Positions 8,774 through 16,183 of a stretch of DNA of 64,000 nt are shown piece after piece (within the stretch, counting starts at the first letter, position 1; each line of letters begins with the position of its first letter). This DNA is from G963668185 sp963668185 (GTDB lineage: Bacteria; Chloroflexota; Dehalococcoidia; Lucifugimonadales; G963668185), in assembly GCA_963668185.1 (NCBI GenBank), contig OY764162.1:744001-808000 (forward strand), written 5' to 3'. The notes beneath the pieces are model-generated. The model saw only the letters and a list, made by a program, of their open reading frames with translations, had not been told where the DNA came from and searched no databases. The position numbers and the translations under genes were made by a program.

Positions 8774-9688
8774 CTAGTCATTGCCGGCGGCCTCAACGCC
8801 GATCGCTACGCTGCCGATGCCCATTGCCTTAGCGCCGGCTACCAGATCGGCCTTCTGGGACGGGGTGAGCGGGAGATTGGGCGGGCGGCCCTCTCCGCAC
8901 TCGATGCCCAGGCGGCTGCTCAGGACGGCCTTGTATCCGGCTGGGAACGGGTACGCGGAGGTCAGCGCGGCAAACTTACTGGCCGTGCGCTGGGCCTCCG
9001 CGGCGCGACCGTAATCGCCGGACTCGTATGCGTTCCAGGTGTCCACCCATAGTTCGGGAGCGGCGTTGGGAGGCCCGTCGATCATGCCGCAGGCGCCTAT
9101 GGTCATGGCGGGCAGCAGCAAGTATGCGGAGCCGATGAAGCAGTCCAGGCCCATGTCCGCGAAGCTGCGCACGCGGGCGAAGTCGGGAGAAGAGTGCTTG
9201 AGGCCCATGAGTTGAGGGACTGCGTCCTGTATTCGTTTCATCAGATCGACTGAGATATCGACGCCGGTGGAGGACGGGAGGTTGTAAACGAAGAGCGGCA
9301 GGTCGGCGGCGTTGCCTACGATCCTGTAGTGCTCGACTATCGCCTCGTCTCCCGGCGAGTAGAAGAACGGCGGCACGCAGCAGATAGCTTCGACCCCAGC
9401 CTTCGCGGCGTGCTCGGCCAGCGCCGCGGCGCGGGCCGTGTTGGCGGCTCCGACGTGCATGATGCACTGCACCCTGCCGCGATTCTGGTCTGCTGAGATT
9501 TCCGCGACGCGCTTGTTCTCATCGTCGTTGAGGTACACGCTCTCGCCGGTGCCGCCGGCGATCCAGAACCCGTGAACGCCGGAGCCGATGTTGAACTCCA
9601 TCACCTCTCTGAACGCGGTCTCGTTCAGGCGTCCGTCGCTGGTGAACGGCGTGACGTGGGCCGGGAACACGCCTCGGAACTTGCTCAC
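8774..9688 (-). CDS. Dihydrodipicolinate synthase/N-acetylneuraminate lyase family aldolase
   Basis: TIM-barrel class I aldolase or lyase of the DapA/NanA superfamily. The Schiff-base lysine is Lys164 (LMGLKHSS), the partner tyrosine is Tyr135 (VYNLPSSTGVD) and the GGTGES carboxylate-binding loop is at residues 45-50. Length of 304 residues is normal. ATG at 9688 has AAAGGAGG nearby upstream. With no lysine-biosynthesis genes around, it could be a sugar-acid or hydroxyproline-pathway lyase rather than DapA, so no symbol is given. Confidence 0.88.
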   Translation of the reverse strand: MSKFRGVFPAHVTPFTSDGRLNETAFREVMEFNIGSGVHGFWIAGGTGESVYLNDDENKRVAEISADQNRGRVQCIMHVGAANTARAAALAEHAAKAGVEAICCVPPFFYSPGDEAIVEHYRIVGNAADLPLFVYNLPSSTGVDISVDLMKRIQDAVPQLMGLKHSSPDFARVRSFADMGLDCFIGSAYLLLPAMTIGACGMIDGPPNAAPELWVDTWNAYESGDYGRAAEAQRTASKFAALTSAYPFPAGYKAVLSSRLGIECGEGRPPNLPLTPSQKADLVAGAKAMGIGSVAIGVEAAGND

Positions 9689-9791
9689 AACGAACCTCCT
9701 TTTAGTTGGGGCTGCTCAGGCCGCAATCCGCCAGCTAAGTGTAAGGAACCGCGGGCGGGCACGCCAGTTGGCACCTTCAGCAGCCTTTCAC

Positions 9792-10550
9792 CTACTCGAT
9801 GCTGAAGGCGGCCTGGACTCTCATGCTGACTTCGGTTTGGCCGCTCCCGATCGGAGTGGACGCAGCCATGCTGTCTTCCATCGCGAAGGCGACGCCCCTC
9901 GCGACCGGCGCGGGCACGGCGACGCCGGCGCGTCCGATGTACGTGAGCTTTCCGACGCTCACGCCCGCCAACTCAGCGAGATGTTCGGCCTTGGCCAGAG
10001 CATCCGCCACGGCGGACTCGCGCAAGGTGTCCTCGTACTGCTCCGGGTTTTCGATGGAGAAGTCGATGCCGTTGATGCGCGTCGCGTCGCCGCCCGCGGC
10101 CGTGCTGTCATCGATGATCTGGCCGATGGCGTCGAGGTTGCGGACCGTCAGCCTTGCCGAGTTGTTGACTTCGTACCCGACAAGAACCTGCTTGCCGACG
10201 TACTGGCCGTCTTCCTCGGTCTCGATCCAATCGTACTGGGGCCAGATGTTGAACGAAGTGGTCTGAATGTCATCGTCGGTCAGTCCATGCGCCTTCACGG
10301 CGGCGAAGATCGCGTCCATTGCGGCGGCGGCTTCGCCGCGCGCCTCCGCAACGGTCTTCGCCGTGGCGGAGACTCCCATGTTGATGTAAGAGACGTCCGG
10401 CTCAACGCTGATGCTCGCCTCGCCGATCACCCAGATACCGCCGGACGCAGCGTCTGCGCCAGAGGCCGAGCTCCCGGCATCGACGCACGCAACGCCGACA
10501 ACCAGCAGCGCCGACAACGCCAGTCCTGCAATCAACGATCCAATCTTCAT
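9792..10550 (-). CDS. Exported SIMPL (DUF541) domain protein
   Basis: A hydrophobic N-terminus (MKIGSLIAGLALSALLVVGVAC) looks like a signal peptide, possibly lipoprotein-like, followed by a SIMPL/DUF541 domain. Recognisable parts are the opening IWVIGEASISVEPDVSYINM, the stretch GDDATRINGIDFSIENPEQYE-like region around the middle and the closing TEVSMRVQAAFSIE. Members are periplasmic or surface proteins of poorly known function, some linked to stress resistance. 103 bp upstream of the DapA-family gene on the same strand. Confidence 0.85.
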   Translation of the reverse strand: MKIGSLIAGLALSALLVVGVACVDAGSSASGADAASGGIWVIGEASISVEPDVSYINMGVSATAKTVAEARGEAAAAMDAIFAAVKAHGLTDDDIQTTSFNIWPQYDWIETEEDGQYVGKQVLVGYEVNNSARLTVRNLDAIGQIIDDSTAAGGDATRINGIDFSIENPEQYEDTLRESAVADALAKAEHLAELAGVSVGKLTYIGRAGVAVPAPVARGVAFAMEDSMAASTPIGSGQTEVSMRVQAAFSIE

Positions 10551-10658
10551 TTCCTATCCTCCATAGCTTTCTTAGTCTTATGCGGCCCAGGAAGCCCGCG
10601 TTCCTGCACTATAGACGCATAGCAGGCCGGATTAGTTCCCTTCCCAGGACTCTTTTCC

Positions 10659-11630
10659 TCAGCGACGCATGCGGCGAACCAGTCCCGCAACCAGGCCGGC
10701 CATGGCAAAGACAGCGAAGGCTATGCCTGCCGCCAACTGGATCTGCCAAAGGGGAAGCGCAATACCCTCGGAGCCGGGCTCTGCCGGGGTCTCTACGGCA
10801 GCGCGGTCAAGTGTATCCGCAATGCCCTGCGCGTCTTCTAGGTTTTCGGGGGCGTCTTCCGACTCTGAAAGCGCCTGCAAGTCCGCGTCGTCAACCTCGT
10901 CGAAGTCTGCCTGAGTTTCTGGCGCCAATGCGGACTCATCCTCTGCCAACGACATCGCCTCCATGGCCACAGCCTCCACCTCGACCTCAGACTCCAGCAT
11001 GGCAGCCTCCATCAACTCTGACTCTTCAGCTTCCTGCATTTCCGCGAATTCGTCGAAAGCGGCTTCCTCCTCCACCTCGACCTCAGACTCCAGCATGGCG
11101 GCTTCCATGATTTCCTGTTCCTCAGGCTCCGTTGTTTCTTCCGTACCGGCAGAAGCGGCCTCGCTCACGACCATCCCCGCGAGGGCTGCGTCCTCTTCAA
11201 CTGCTTCTGCTTCGTCTAACGCCATGATCTGCGGGGCGGAGGCAACTGCCGGCGCGTCGGCGTACGACTCGGACTCTTCTCCAAAGCCGCCGGACTGGAC
11301 GAGCACGCCGGCGGCCTGGCCCGAAATGACGACTACCAGGAGCACAGCACATGCGGCAGCCGCGATGCCGGGAGCCCACAGGGAGAATGCAGGGCGACGC
11401 GCCGGATCTTCCTGATGCGCCGAGGAGAGCGCGTACGAACGTCCCGGCCTTAGCTCCGGCAGGCCGCCGATGAGGGAGACGGTCCGGCGCAGCTCGTCGA
11501 GTTCTCTTGAGCAGGCATCGCAGGCGGCCAGGTGGTCTTCGACGACCCTGCGCTCGGCGCGCGAGACCTGCCCGTCGATGTAGCTCGACAGAAGTCCCGC
11601 TACCCTTCTGTGTTTGAACAGTCCCAGCAT
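10659..11630 (-). CDS. Anti-sigma factor with zinc-finger (zf-HC2) domain
   Basis: Predicted membrane regulator that holds the adjacent ECF sigma factor inactive. The N-terminal zinc-finger anti-sigma motif is His33-x3-Cys37-x2-Cys40 (HLAACDAC). A first membrane segment lies at about residues 85-110 and a second at about 297-318, before a basic tail (RRMRR). Between them is a roughly 180-residue, very acidic Glu/Ala-rich linker containing a near-exact duplication (MEAAMLESEVEVE twice, 32 residues apart). It lies 61 bp downstream of the sigma gene. The acidic linker is unusual in length and has no clear relative. Confidence 0.88.
   Translation of the reverse strand: MLGLFKHRRVAGLLSSYIDGQVSRAERRVVEDHLAACDACSRELDELRRTVSLIGGLPELRPGRSYALSSAHQEDPARRPAFSLWAPGIAAAACAVLLVVVISGQAAGVLVQSGGFGEESESYADAPAVASAPQIMALDEAEAVEEDAALAGMVVSEAASAGTEETTEPEEQEIMEAAMLESEVEVEEEAAFDEFAEMQEAEESELMEAAMLESEVEVEAVAMEAMSLAEDESALAPETQADFDEVDDADLQALSESEDAPENLEDAQGIADTLDRAAVETPAEPGSEGIALPLWQIQLAAGIAFAVFAMAGLVAGLVRRMRR
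10973..11108 (-). repeat. Internal duplication inside the anti-sigma gene
   Basis: Two 40-bp copies, 10973-11012 and 11069-11108, differ at only two bases and are 96 bp (32 codons) apart, so the frame is kept. They encode the repeated acidic block of the linker. Confidence 0.85.
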
Positions 11631-11691
11631 TACGGTCCGGCCCTCATTGTTGTGACGTTGTTCGCATCGGATTGGTTCCGGGTATGGGCTT

Positions 11692-12270
11692 TCATTCTCC
11701 GTCGCCCTCCCTGAGGCGGGCCGGGAGCAGGTCGGTGTGCTCTCTGAGGTAGTCCCGTGCGCGCCGCCTTGCCCTGCTCAGCCGGGAACGAATCGTGCCG
11801 ACGGCCACACCCACGGCCTCCGCAGCCTCTTCGTAGCTGAGTCCCTGCGCATCCACCAGGACGAGGACGGCGCGCTGGTCAGGCGGCAGCGACAGGATAG
11901 CTCGCTGCAACTGCGCGCCCAGCTCGCTGCGTTCGGCGTGCTGCTCCGGCGATGCTTCACCTGACGGCCGCTCCATTGCCAGGTCCAGCGACTGCTCGGC
12001 ACGGCGGCGCACCGAGCGAAGAAAGTCGTAAGAGGCGTTCGCGGCTATGCGCAGCAGCCAGGCGCGGAGCGAGCCGCCGCGGAAGCGGCAGATGGAGCGG
12101 TATGCGGAGATGAACGTCTCCTGCGCGGCGTCGTCCGCCGCCGCCCTGCTGCCGAGTATGCGGGCCGCCGTGTTGAACACGAGCGACCTGTAGCGTTCGA
12201 CGATCTCGTTGAACGCCTCAAGTTCGCCTGCCTTGCTTCTCTCTACGAGTTCGGAATCGTCGATTTGCAT
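11692..12270 (-). CDS. ECF-type RNA polymerase sigma factor
   Basis: Sigma-70 family factor of the extracytoplasmic-function class. Region 2 is visible in FNEIVERYRSLVFNTAARIL and AQETFISAYRSICRFRGGSLRAWL, and region 4 in LSLPPDQRAVLVLVDAQGLSYEEAAEAVGVAVGTIRSRLSRARR-type sequence, with the helix-turn-helix at EAAEAVGVAVGTIRSRLSRA. Length of 192 residues is typical. It is followed by its anti-sigma gene and divergent from lepB. The genes it controls cannot be told; autoregulation is usual in this class. Confidence 0.93.
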   Translation of the reverse strand: MQIDDSELVERSKAGELEAFNEIVERYRSLVFNTAARILGSRAAADDAAQETFISAYRSICRFRGGSLRAWLLRIAANASYDFLRSVRRRAEQSLDLAMERPSGEASPEQHAERSELGAQLQRAILSLPPDQRAVLVLVDAQGLSYEEAAEAVGVAVGTIRSRLSRARRRARDYLREHTDLLPARLREGDGE

Positions 12271-12332
12271 GTTGCGCGGGCCGGAATCTGAGAGTCCAAT
12301 CTTAACCTACGAATGGGCGCGCCCTGCGACGG

Positions 12333-12338
12333 TATAAT
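12333..12338 (+). promoter_or_regulatory. Probable -10 element of lepB
   Basis: TATAAT lies 22 bp before the lepB ATG in the 90-bp gap between divergent sigma-factor and lepB genes. No good -35 hexamer is seen at 17 bp, so the promoter is only partly supported. Confidence 0.45.
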
Positions 12339-12360
12339 GGTTCGGGGGTAAGGGGTACGA

Positions 12361-12957
12361 ATGCACAGCGTGAGGATCCTCATCAGGGAGCTTTCGGAGA
12401 CGCTTCTGCTGTCTCTGTTGATCTTCATCGCGCTCCAGTTCTCCGTGCAGAACTTCACCGTGGAAGGCGACAGCATGTCGCCGACGCTGGATGAAGGCCG
12501 GTACGTCCTGGTGAACAAGCTATCGTACCTGCGGCTGCCGGGAGAGTTTCGCTCATTCATCCCGTTCATGGACGGCAGCGACGAGTCCGACATCCTCCTG
12601 TTCGATGCGCCCGAGCGCGGAGAGGTGGTGATCTTCCGGTTTCCGAACGACCCGACGCGCGATTTCGTGAAGAGGGTCATCGGCGTGCCGGGCGACGTCA
12701 TCGAGTTCCGGGACGGGCGGCTCTACCTGAACGGCGAGTTCCGAGAGGAGCCGTACGTTGTCAGGCCGGACAGGGCCGACATGTCGCCAGTGCTCGTGCC
12801 GGAGCGGTCCTACTTCGTGCTGGGCGACAACAGGAGGATGAGCAACGACTCACGGGACTGGGGTCCGGTGCCGCATGAGAACCTGGTCGGCAAGGCGTGG
12901 TTCGCGTACTGGCCGTTCGACGGGTTGTCCAGCTTCGCGGAGATGGGCATAGAGTAA
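12361..12957 (+). CDS. lepB: Signal peptidase I
   Basis: Membrane serine protease that removes signal peptides from exported proteins. One N-terminal membrane segment (ETLLLSLLIFIALQFSVQ) precedes the catalytic Ser38 in EGDSMSPTL and Lys104 in DFVKRVIGVPGD; the later conserved box is YFVLGDNRRMSNDSRDWGPV. The 198-residue length is typical of the Gram-positive/Chloroflexota form with a single anchor. ATG at 12361, weak AAGGGG upstream. tRNA-Lys follows 26 bp after the stop. Confidence 0.96.
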   Translation: MHSVRILIRELSETLLLSLLIFIALQFSVQNFTVEGDSMSPTLDEGRYVLVNKLSYLRLPGEFRSFIPFMDGSDESDILLFDAPERGEVVIFRFPNDPTRDFVKRVIGVPGDVIEFRDGRLYLNGEFREEPYVVRPDRADMSPVLVPERSYFVLGDNRRMSNDSRDWGPVPHENLVGKAWFAYWPFDGLSSFAEMGIE

Positions 12958-12959
12958 GG

Positions 12960-12965
12960 TAGAAT
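12960..12965 (+). promoter_or_regulatory. Possible -10 element of tRNA-Lys
   Basis: TAGAAT ends 18 bp before the mature tRNA. A matching -35 element is not obvious, and read-through from lepB is also possible. Confidence 0.3.
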
Positions 12966-12983
12966 TAAAGTCCCTGCGCTGAT

Positions 12984-13061
12984 GGGCCGGTAGCTCAGTC
13001 TGGTCAGAGCATCGGACTTTTAATCCGAGTGTCCTGGGTTCGAATCCCAGCCGGCCCACCA
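12984..13061 (+). tRNA. tRNA-Lys (anticodon UUU)
   Basis: All four arms fold: acceptor GGGCCGG with CCGGCCC, D stem GCTC/GAGC, anticodon stem TCGGA/TCCGA with loop CTTTTAA (anticodon TTT), and T stem CTGGG/CCCAG with loop TTCGAAT. Discriminator A at 13058 is followed by an encoded CCA at 13059-13061. Confidence 0.97.
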
Positions 13062-13084
13062 CGAACGAAACGGATTCGCTCTGT

Positions 13085-13765
13085 CTATTGCCACAGGTCG
13101 GGATCGGGCCGGTTCATCAGCCCGACGCCCAGATACCCATACCAGATGACCAGCAGCACGTAGAAGCCCCGGGCCAGCCCGATGAAGGTGTCGCGGCCAT
13201 CGTTGTTGAGTATGGCTATCACGAAGAAGACCATTACGGCCAGGCTGACAAGGGAAGCCAGCAGGGAGACTATCCGGTTGAAATCGTCCCTCGTGGAGAG
13301 GCCCAGCGCGAAAATGAAGCCCCCAAACCCCATCGCGATCCCACCTGCGTAGAGGAGAGCGGAGCCGGCGTGGTAAACGGGCACGCTTCCCTGGATCTGA
13401 TCACCGGTCTGGGCATCGGCCAGAATGAAGTCCATGCCGCCGGATAGAATCCAGCCGGTTATCCCGACGAAGATCATGAAGTAGCCCATCTGGACCAACG
13501 CCTTGCCGTTGCCCTGCAAGGTCACGTTCCGCATCAGCGCGTAGAGGCCCGAGAGGATCAGGGCAAGGCCGAGGATTATCGCGATGTTGGTCACGTTGGT
13601 CAGGGCGGCCTTGCCGCTTTTGGCCGTTATGGAGCCAACGGCGTCCGACACTTCGGCGCTGTCTATCAGCATTCCACCCGGCTCTATGAGAAAGAAGACG
13701 AAGGCGACCGTCGGGCCGAGTATGAGGGACAGGCCCGCCAGCCGGTTCACGGATATTGTGCCCAT
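13085..13765 (-). CDS. Polytopic membrane protein of unknown function
   Basis: Not recognised with confidence. It has about six hydrophobic segments spread over 226 residues (for example RLAGLSLILGPTVAFVFFLI near the start, ALTNVTNIAIILGLALILSG, and LYAGGIAMGFGGFIFALGL), with a short polar tail ending PDPDLWQ. The pattern resembles DUF4386-like bacterial membrane proteins, but this is only a resemblance. ATG at 13765 with AGGAGG 7 bp upstream (in GTAAAGGAGGTTCGAAC), a strong ribosome binding site. Convergent with tRNA-Lys. Confidence 0.75.
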   Translation of the reverse strand: MGTISVNRLAGLSLILGPTVAFVFFLIEPGGMLIDSAEVSDAVGSITAKSGKAALTNVTNIAIILGLALILSGLYALMRNVTLQGNGKALVQMGYFMIFVGITGWILSGGMDFILADAQTGDQIQGSVPVYHAGSALLYAGGIAMGFGGFIFALGLSTRDDFNRIVSLLASLVSLAVMVFFVIAILNNDGRDTFIGLARGFYVLLVIWYGYLGVGLMNRPDPDLWQ

Positions 13766-13874
13766 GTTCGAACCTCCTTTACGTGACTATGTGGCGTTAT
13801 GAGAAGGACCCGTTGGGTTCAATCCTTCTTGGCGTACATACTGACACCAAAGTTGCGGCATCGCAACAGGCAAG

Positions 13875-14002
13875 CCAGCTATGTAACTGTTCAGACTTCG
13901 TACTCCTCTGGCCTCTTCCCCAGTCTGCTGGGGAAGATTGAGATGGGGTAATAGCGGCGATTGCCGGGCCGCCACATCAACTCTGAACACTTACCCGGCT
14001 AT
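13875..14002. mobile_element. MITE-like element, copy 1, with target-site duplication
   Basis: A 112-bp element at 13883-13994 begins GTAACTGTTCAGA and ends TCTGAACACTTAC, giving 13-bp terminal inverted repeats with one mismatch. It is flanked directly by CCAGCTAT (13875-13882) and CCGGCTAT (13995-14002), an 8-bp target duplication with one mismatch. Ends starting GTAA plus 8-bp duplications are the known hallmark of the IS66 family. Inside are the 22-bp palindrome (13915-13936) and a GCGGC/GCCGC hairpin. No coding capacity. Confidence 0.8.
13915..13936. repeat. 22-bp dispersed palindrome (inside MITE copy 1)
   Basis: Arms CTTCCCCAG and CTGGGGAAG around a 4-base loop (TCTG here, CAGA in the other orientation). 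Same sequence family recurs at about twelve sites in the window. Confidence 0.9.
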
Positions 14003-14015
14003 GAACGCGGCGCGC

Positions 14016-14897
14016 TCAGTCGACCTCCAGAGGGAGCGACGGGTCGGCGGCGTACTCTGACATCGAGGCGTCGTAAACCGCGACGTTCCGGTAGCCGAGC
14101 AGGGACAGGACGAAAGCGTCGTTGGATGCCGCGATGCCGCCGCCGCAGTACGTGACCACGCGCTGCGCCCTGTCCGCGCCTGCCGCCTCGAACAGCGAGG
14201 CCAACTCTCCAGCCGGGCGGTACAGGCCGGTGTCGGAGTCGATAAGCTCCGCCGCCGGCACGTTGACGGAGCCGGGGATGTGCCCGGCGCGACCGTACGT
14301 GCGCCCGCCGTCCGCGCCCGAGTGCTGATCCCGGCCGAGCGCATTTATCAAACAGCTACCCTCGGCGTCTCGGGACTCGACAAACTCCATGACCTCGTCG
14401 AGATCGGCGAACCGGGCGGGATCGAAGGCCGGGGTGAAAGTCGTGGGCGCGAAGGCGACTGCGAGTTTGGACACTTCCCTGCCCTCGTCGCTCCAGCGCC
14501 GCCAGCCGCCGTCCAGCACGACCGCGCCGTGGCAGCCCATTGCGCGGAACATCCACCAGAACCTGGCGGCCCACATCCCGTTAGAGCGGTCGTAGAGGAC
14601 CAGCTTCGACGTCTCAGAGATTCCGTGCCGGCCTGCCGCGTCGGCGAAGGCCTCCGGTGAGGGCATCATGAACCGGAGGGGGTTGTCGTTGTCGGAGAAG
14701 TGCGCCTGCAGGTCCAGGAAGCCGGCGCGGGGAATGTGGCCCGATTCGTAGTCCGCCTTGCCCGACTCGACGCTATAGCTGCCGCCGCCGGTGAGGCGGA
14801 GGAGGACCGTGGTCTCGAAGACGCGCACGTCTTCGTCCGCAAGGTGGTCCGCCAGCCAATCGGTCGAAACGAGGTACTCGGGATGCGTAAAGGTCAT
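14016..14897 (-). CDS. Thiosulfate/3-mercaptopyruvate sulfurtransferase (two rhodanese domains)
   Basis: Transfers sulfur from thiosulfate or 3-mercaptopyruvate to a thiophilic acceptor. Two rhodanese domains are seen: an inactive N-terminal one (STDWLADHLADEDVRVFETT to GMWAARFWWMFRAMG) and a C-terminal one with the catalytic Cys251 in VVTYCGGGIAASNDAF. The active loop CGGGIA differs from the classical CRKGVT (rhodanese) and CGSGVT (mercaptopyruvate) forms but has the neutral character of the latter group. Length of 293 residues is standard. ATG at 14897; divergent from the methyltransferase. Confidence 0.92.
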   Translation of the reverse strand: MTFTHPEYLVSTDWLADHLADEDVRVFETTVLLRLTGGGSYSVESGKADYESGHIPRAGFLDLQAHFSDNDNPLRFMMPSPEAFADAAGRHGISETSKLVLYDRSNGMWAARFWWMFRAMGCHGAVVLDGGWRRWSDEGREVSKLAVAFAPTTFTPAFDPARFADLDEVMEFVESRDAEGSCLINALGRDQHSGADGGRTYGRAGHIPGSVNVPAAELIDSDTGLYRPAGELASLFEAAGADRAQRVVTYCGGGIAASNDAFVLSLLGYRNVAVYDASMSEYAADPSLPLEVD

Positions 14898-14935
14898 GGT
14901 GTACTCCAGCCAAAATCAGGATTCTGTTTGAGAAG

Positions 14936-14955
14936 TGTCACATTCTGTAACATTC
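14936..14955. promoter_or_regulatory. Tandem 10-bp direct repeat, possible operator
   Basis: TGTCACATTC and TGTAACATTC follow each other with no gap, one helical turn apart, each containing a TGTNACA half-palindrome. They end 3 bp before a TATAAT at 14959-14964 in the divergent promoter region of the sulfurtransferase and methyltransferase genes. Confidence 0.4.
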
Positions 14956-14958
14956 GCC

Positions 14959-14964
14959 TATAAT
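14959..14964 (+). promoter_or_regulatory. Possible -10 element
   Basis: TATAAT directly after the tandem 10-bp repeat, about 130 bp before the chosen methyltransferase start. No convincing -35; the direct repeat occupies that place, as in activator-dependent promoters. Confidence 0.35.
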
Positions 14965-15091
14965 AGCACGGTCGTTCGCGGACTGGAAGGGTCCATTCAT
15001 GTAGATGATGGGCGAGGTGTGCTTAATTCCATACTCTGAGATAATATCTCTGCCACTTTGCTGGTGTAGATTCCAAACGGGAGCGAACAAA

Positions 15092-15904
15092 TTGGCCGAA
15101 GAACAGAACTACACGATGGGTTATAGCGAGGAGTTCCTGCAACTCCTCGACCGCAGGAGCGCGGAGTCGCACGCGGGTTATCTGCTGCCGCACCTGAAGG
15201 CGGGCGACCGCGTGCTCGACTTTGGATGCGGGCCCGGGACGATCACGGTGGGCCTGGCGAAGGCGGTGGAGCCGGGCGAAGCGCACGGCATCGACATGGA
15301 GGAGTCGCAGGTCGCCCTGGCGCGCGCGGCAGCGGAGGCGGGCGGGCACAACAACGCGACGTTCCACGTTGGAGACGTGACGTCGCTGCCGTTCGAGGAC
15401 GACTACTTCGACGCCGCGCACTGCCACGCCGTTCTTATGCACGTTCCCGACACGGCGGCCACGCTGTCGGAGGTCATGCGCGTGCTGAAGCCGGGTGGAG
15501 TCGTCGGGTGCCGCGAGTTGTTCGTATCGGGGTGCTTCCTGGAGCCTACGGACGAGCGTGTGCCCCAGGCGTGGAACGTGTTCGCCGGCCTCCTGGCGGC
15601 GAACGGCGGCCATACGCAGATCGGGAAGGAGCTGAGCGGCGTCTTTCTCAAGGCCGGGTTCGAGGACATAAGCACGAGCGCGTCTTTCGACTTCTTCGGC
15701 ACGGCGGCGGACGTGGCATTCCTCCGGGCGTTCATAGACGACTGGTTCTACTCGCCGCAGGTGGTGGCGGCTGTGACCAAGTACGGGTTCGCGACGCAAG
15801 AGCAACTGGACGATTGGCGCGTCGGCCTGGACGAGTGGCGCGACACGCCGGGCTCGTGCGGCGGCCTGTCGTTCGGCGAGGCGGTGGCGCGCAAGCCGCG
15901 GTAA
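15092..15904 (+). CDS. SAM-dependent methyltransferase, class I
   Basis: Rossmann-fold methyltransferase of the UbiE/Methyltransf_11 type. The SAM-binding motif I is VLDFGCGPGTITVGLA, motif II HGIDMEESQVALAR, motif III FHVGDVTSLPFEDDYFDAAHC and motif IV EVMRVLKPGGVVGCREL. The frame is open from 15005, but TTG at 15092 is preferred since GGGAG lies 8 bp upstream and conserved sequence starts soon after; ATG 15116 is another candidate. Substrate unknown. Its stop codon abuts MITE copy 2. Confidence 0.88.
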   Translation: MAEEQNYTMGYSEEFLQLLDRRSAESHAGYLLPHLKAGDRVLDFGCGPGTITVGLAKAVEPGEAHGIDMEESQVALARAAAEAGGHNNATFHVGDVTSLPFEDDYFDAAHCHAVLMHVPDTAATLSEVMRVLKPGGVVGCRELFVSGCFLEPTDERVPQAWNVFAGLLAANGGHTQIGKELSGVFLKAGFEDISTSASFDFFGTAADVAFLRAFIDDWFYSPQVVAAVTKYGFATQEQLDDWRVGLDEWRDTPGSCGGLSFGEAVARKPR

Positions 15905-15955
15905 TCAGAGTGTAATTGTTCAGACTTCGTGAGAGACCATGTGCTCCTCTGGCCT

Positions 15956-15977
15956 CTTCCCCAGTCTGCTGGGGAAG
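15956..15977. repeat. 22-bp dispersed palindrome
   Basis: First of two tandem copies within MITE copy 2, same arms and loop as at 13915. Confidence 0.9.
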
Positions 15978-15993
15978 CGTACTCCTCTGGCCT

Positions 15994-16015
15994 CTTCCCC
16001 AGTCTGCTGGGGAAG
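15994..16015. repeat. 22-bp dispersed palindrome
   Basis: Second of two tandem copies within MITE copy 2, 38 bp after the first, with the shared flank CTCCTCTGGCCT. Confidence 0.9.
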
Positions 16016-16183
16016 ATTGAGATGGGGTAAAAGCGGCGATTGCCGGGCCGCCTCATCAACACTGAACACTTACATCAGGGCCTGCGTGCTTGCGTACCTG
16101 AAACCGCTGATATAGAGTATTGGAACGCAGTTGGCCCCGCTTGGAGATGGGCCGCGAAACGTTGAAGTTACAAGGAGCGTGAC

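Larger units (their letters stand above)
15904..16081. mobile_element. MITE-like element, copy 2, with target-site duplication
   Basis: A 162-bp element at 15912-16073 begins GTAATTGTTCAGA and ends ACTGAACACTTAC, the same terminal inverted repeats as copy 1. Flanks ATCAGAGT (15904-15911) and ATCAGGGC (16074-16081) form an 8-bp duplication with two transitions. It is longer than copy 1 because the 22-bp palindrome with its flank is present twice (15956-15977 and 15994-16015). The insertion begins at the last base of the methyltransferase stop codon. No coding capacity. Confidence 0.78.

Noticed and set aside
12850..13062. A 70-codon minus-strand frame over the tRNA-Lys gene
   Set aside because: Its peptide (GRLGFEPRTLGLK) is the well-known artefact of translating the complement of a tRNA.
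13883..16073. CRISPR array from repeated 22-bp palindromes
   Set aside because: Copies are few, irregularly spaced, lie inside elements with terminal inverted repeats, and no cas gene or unique spacers are present.
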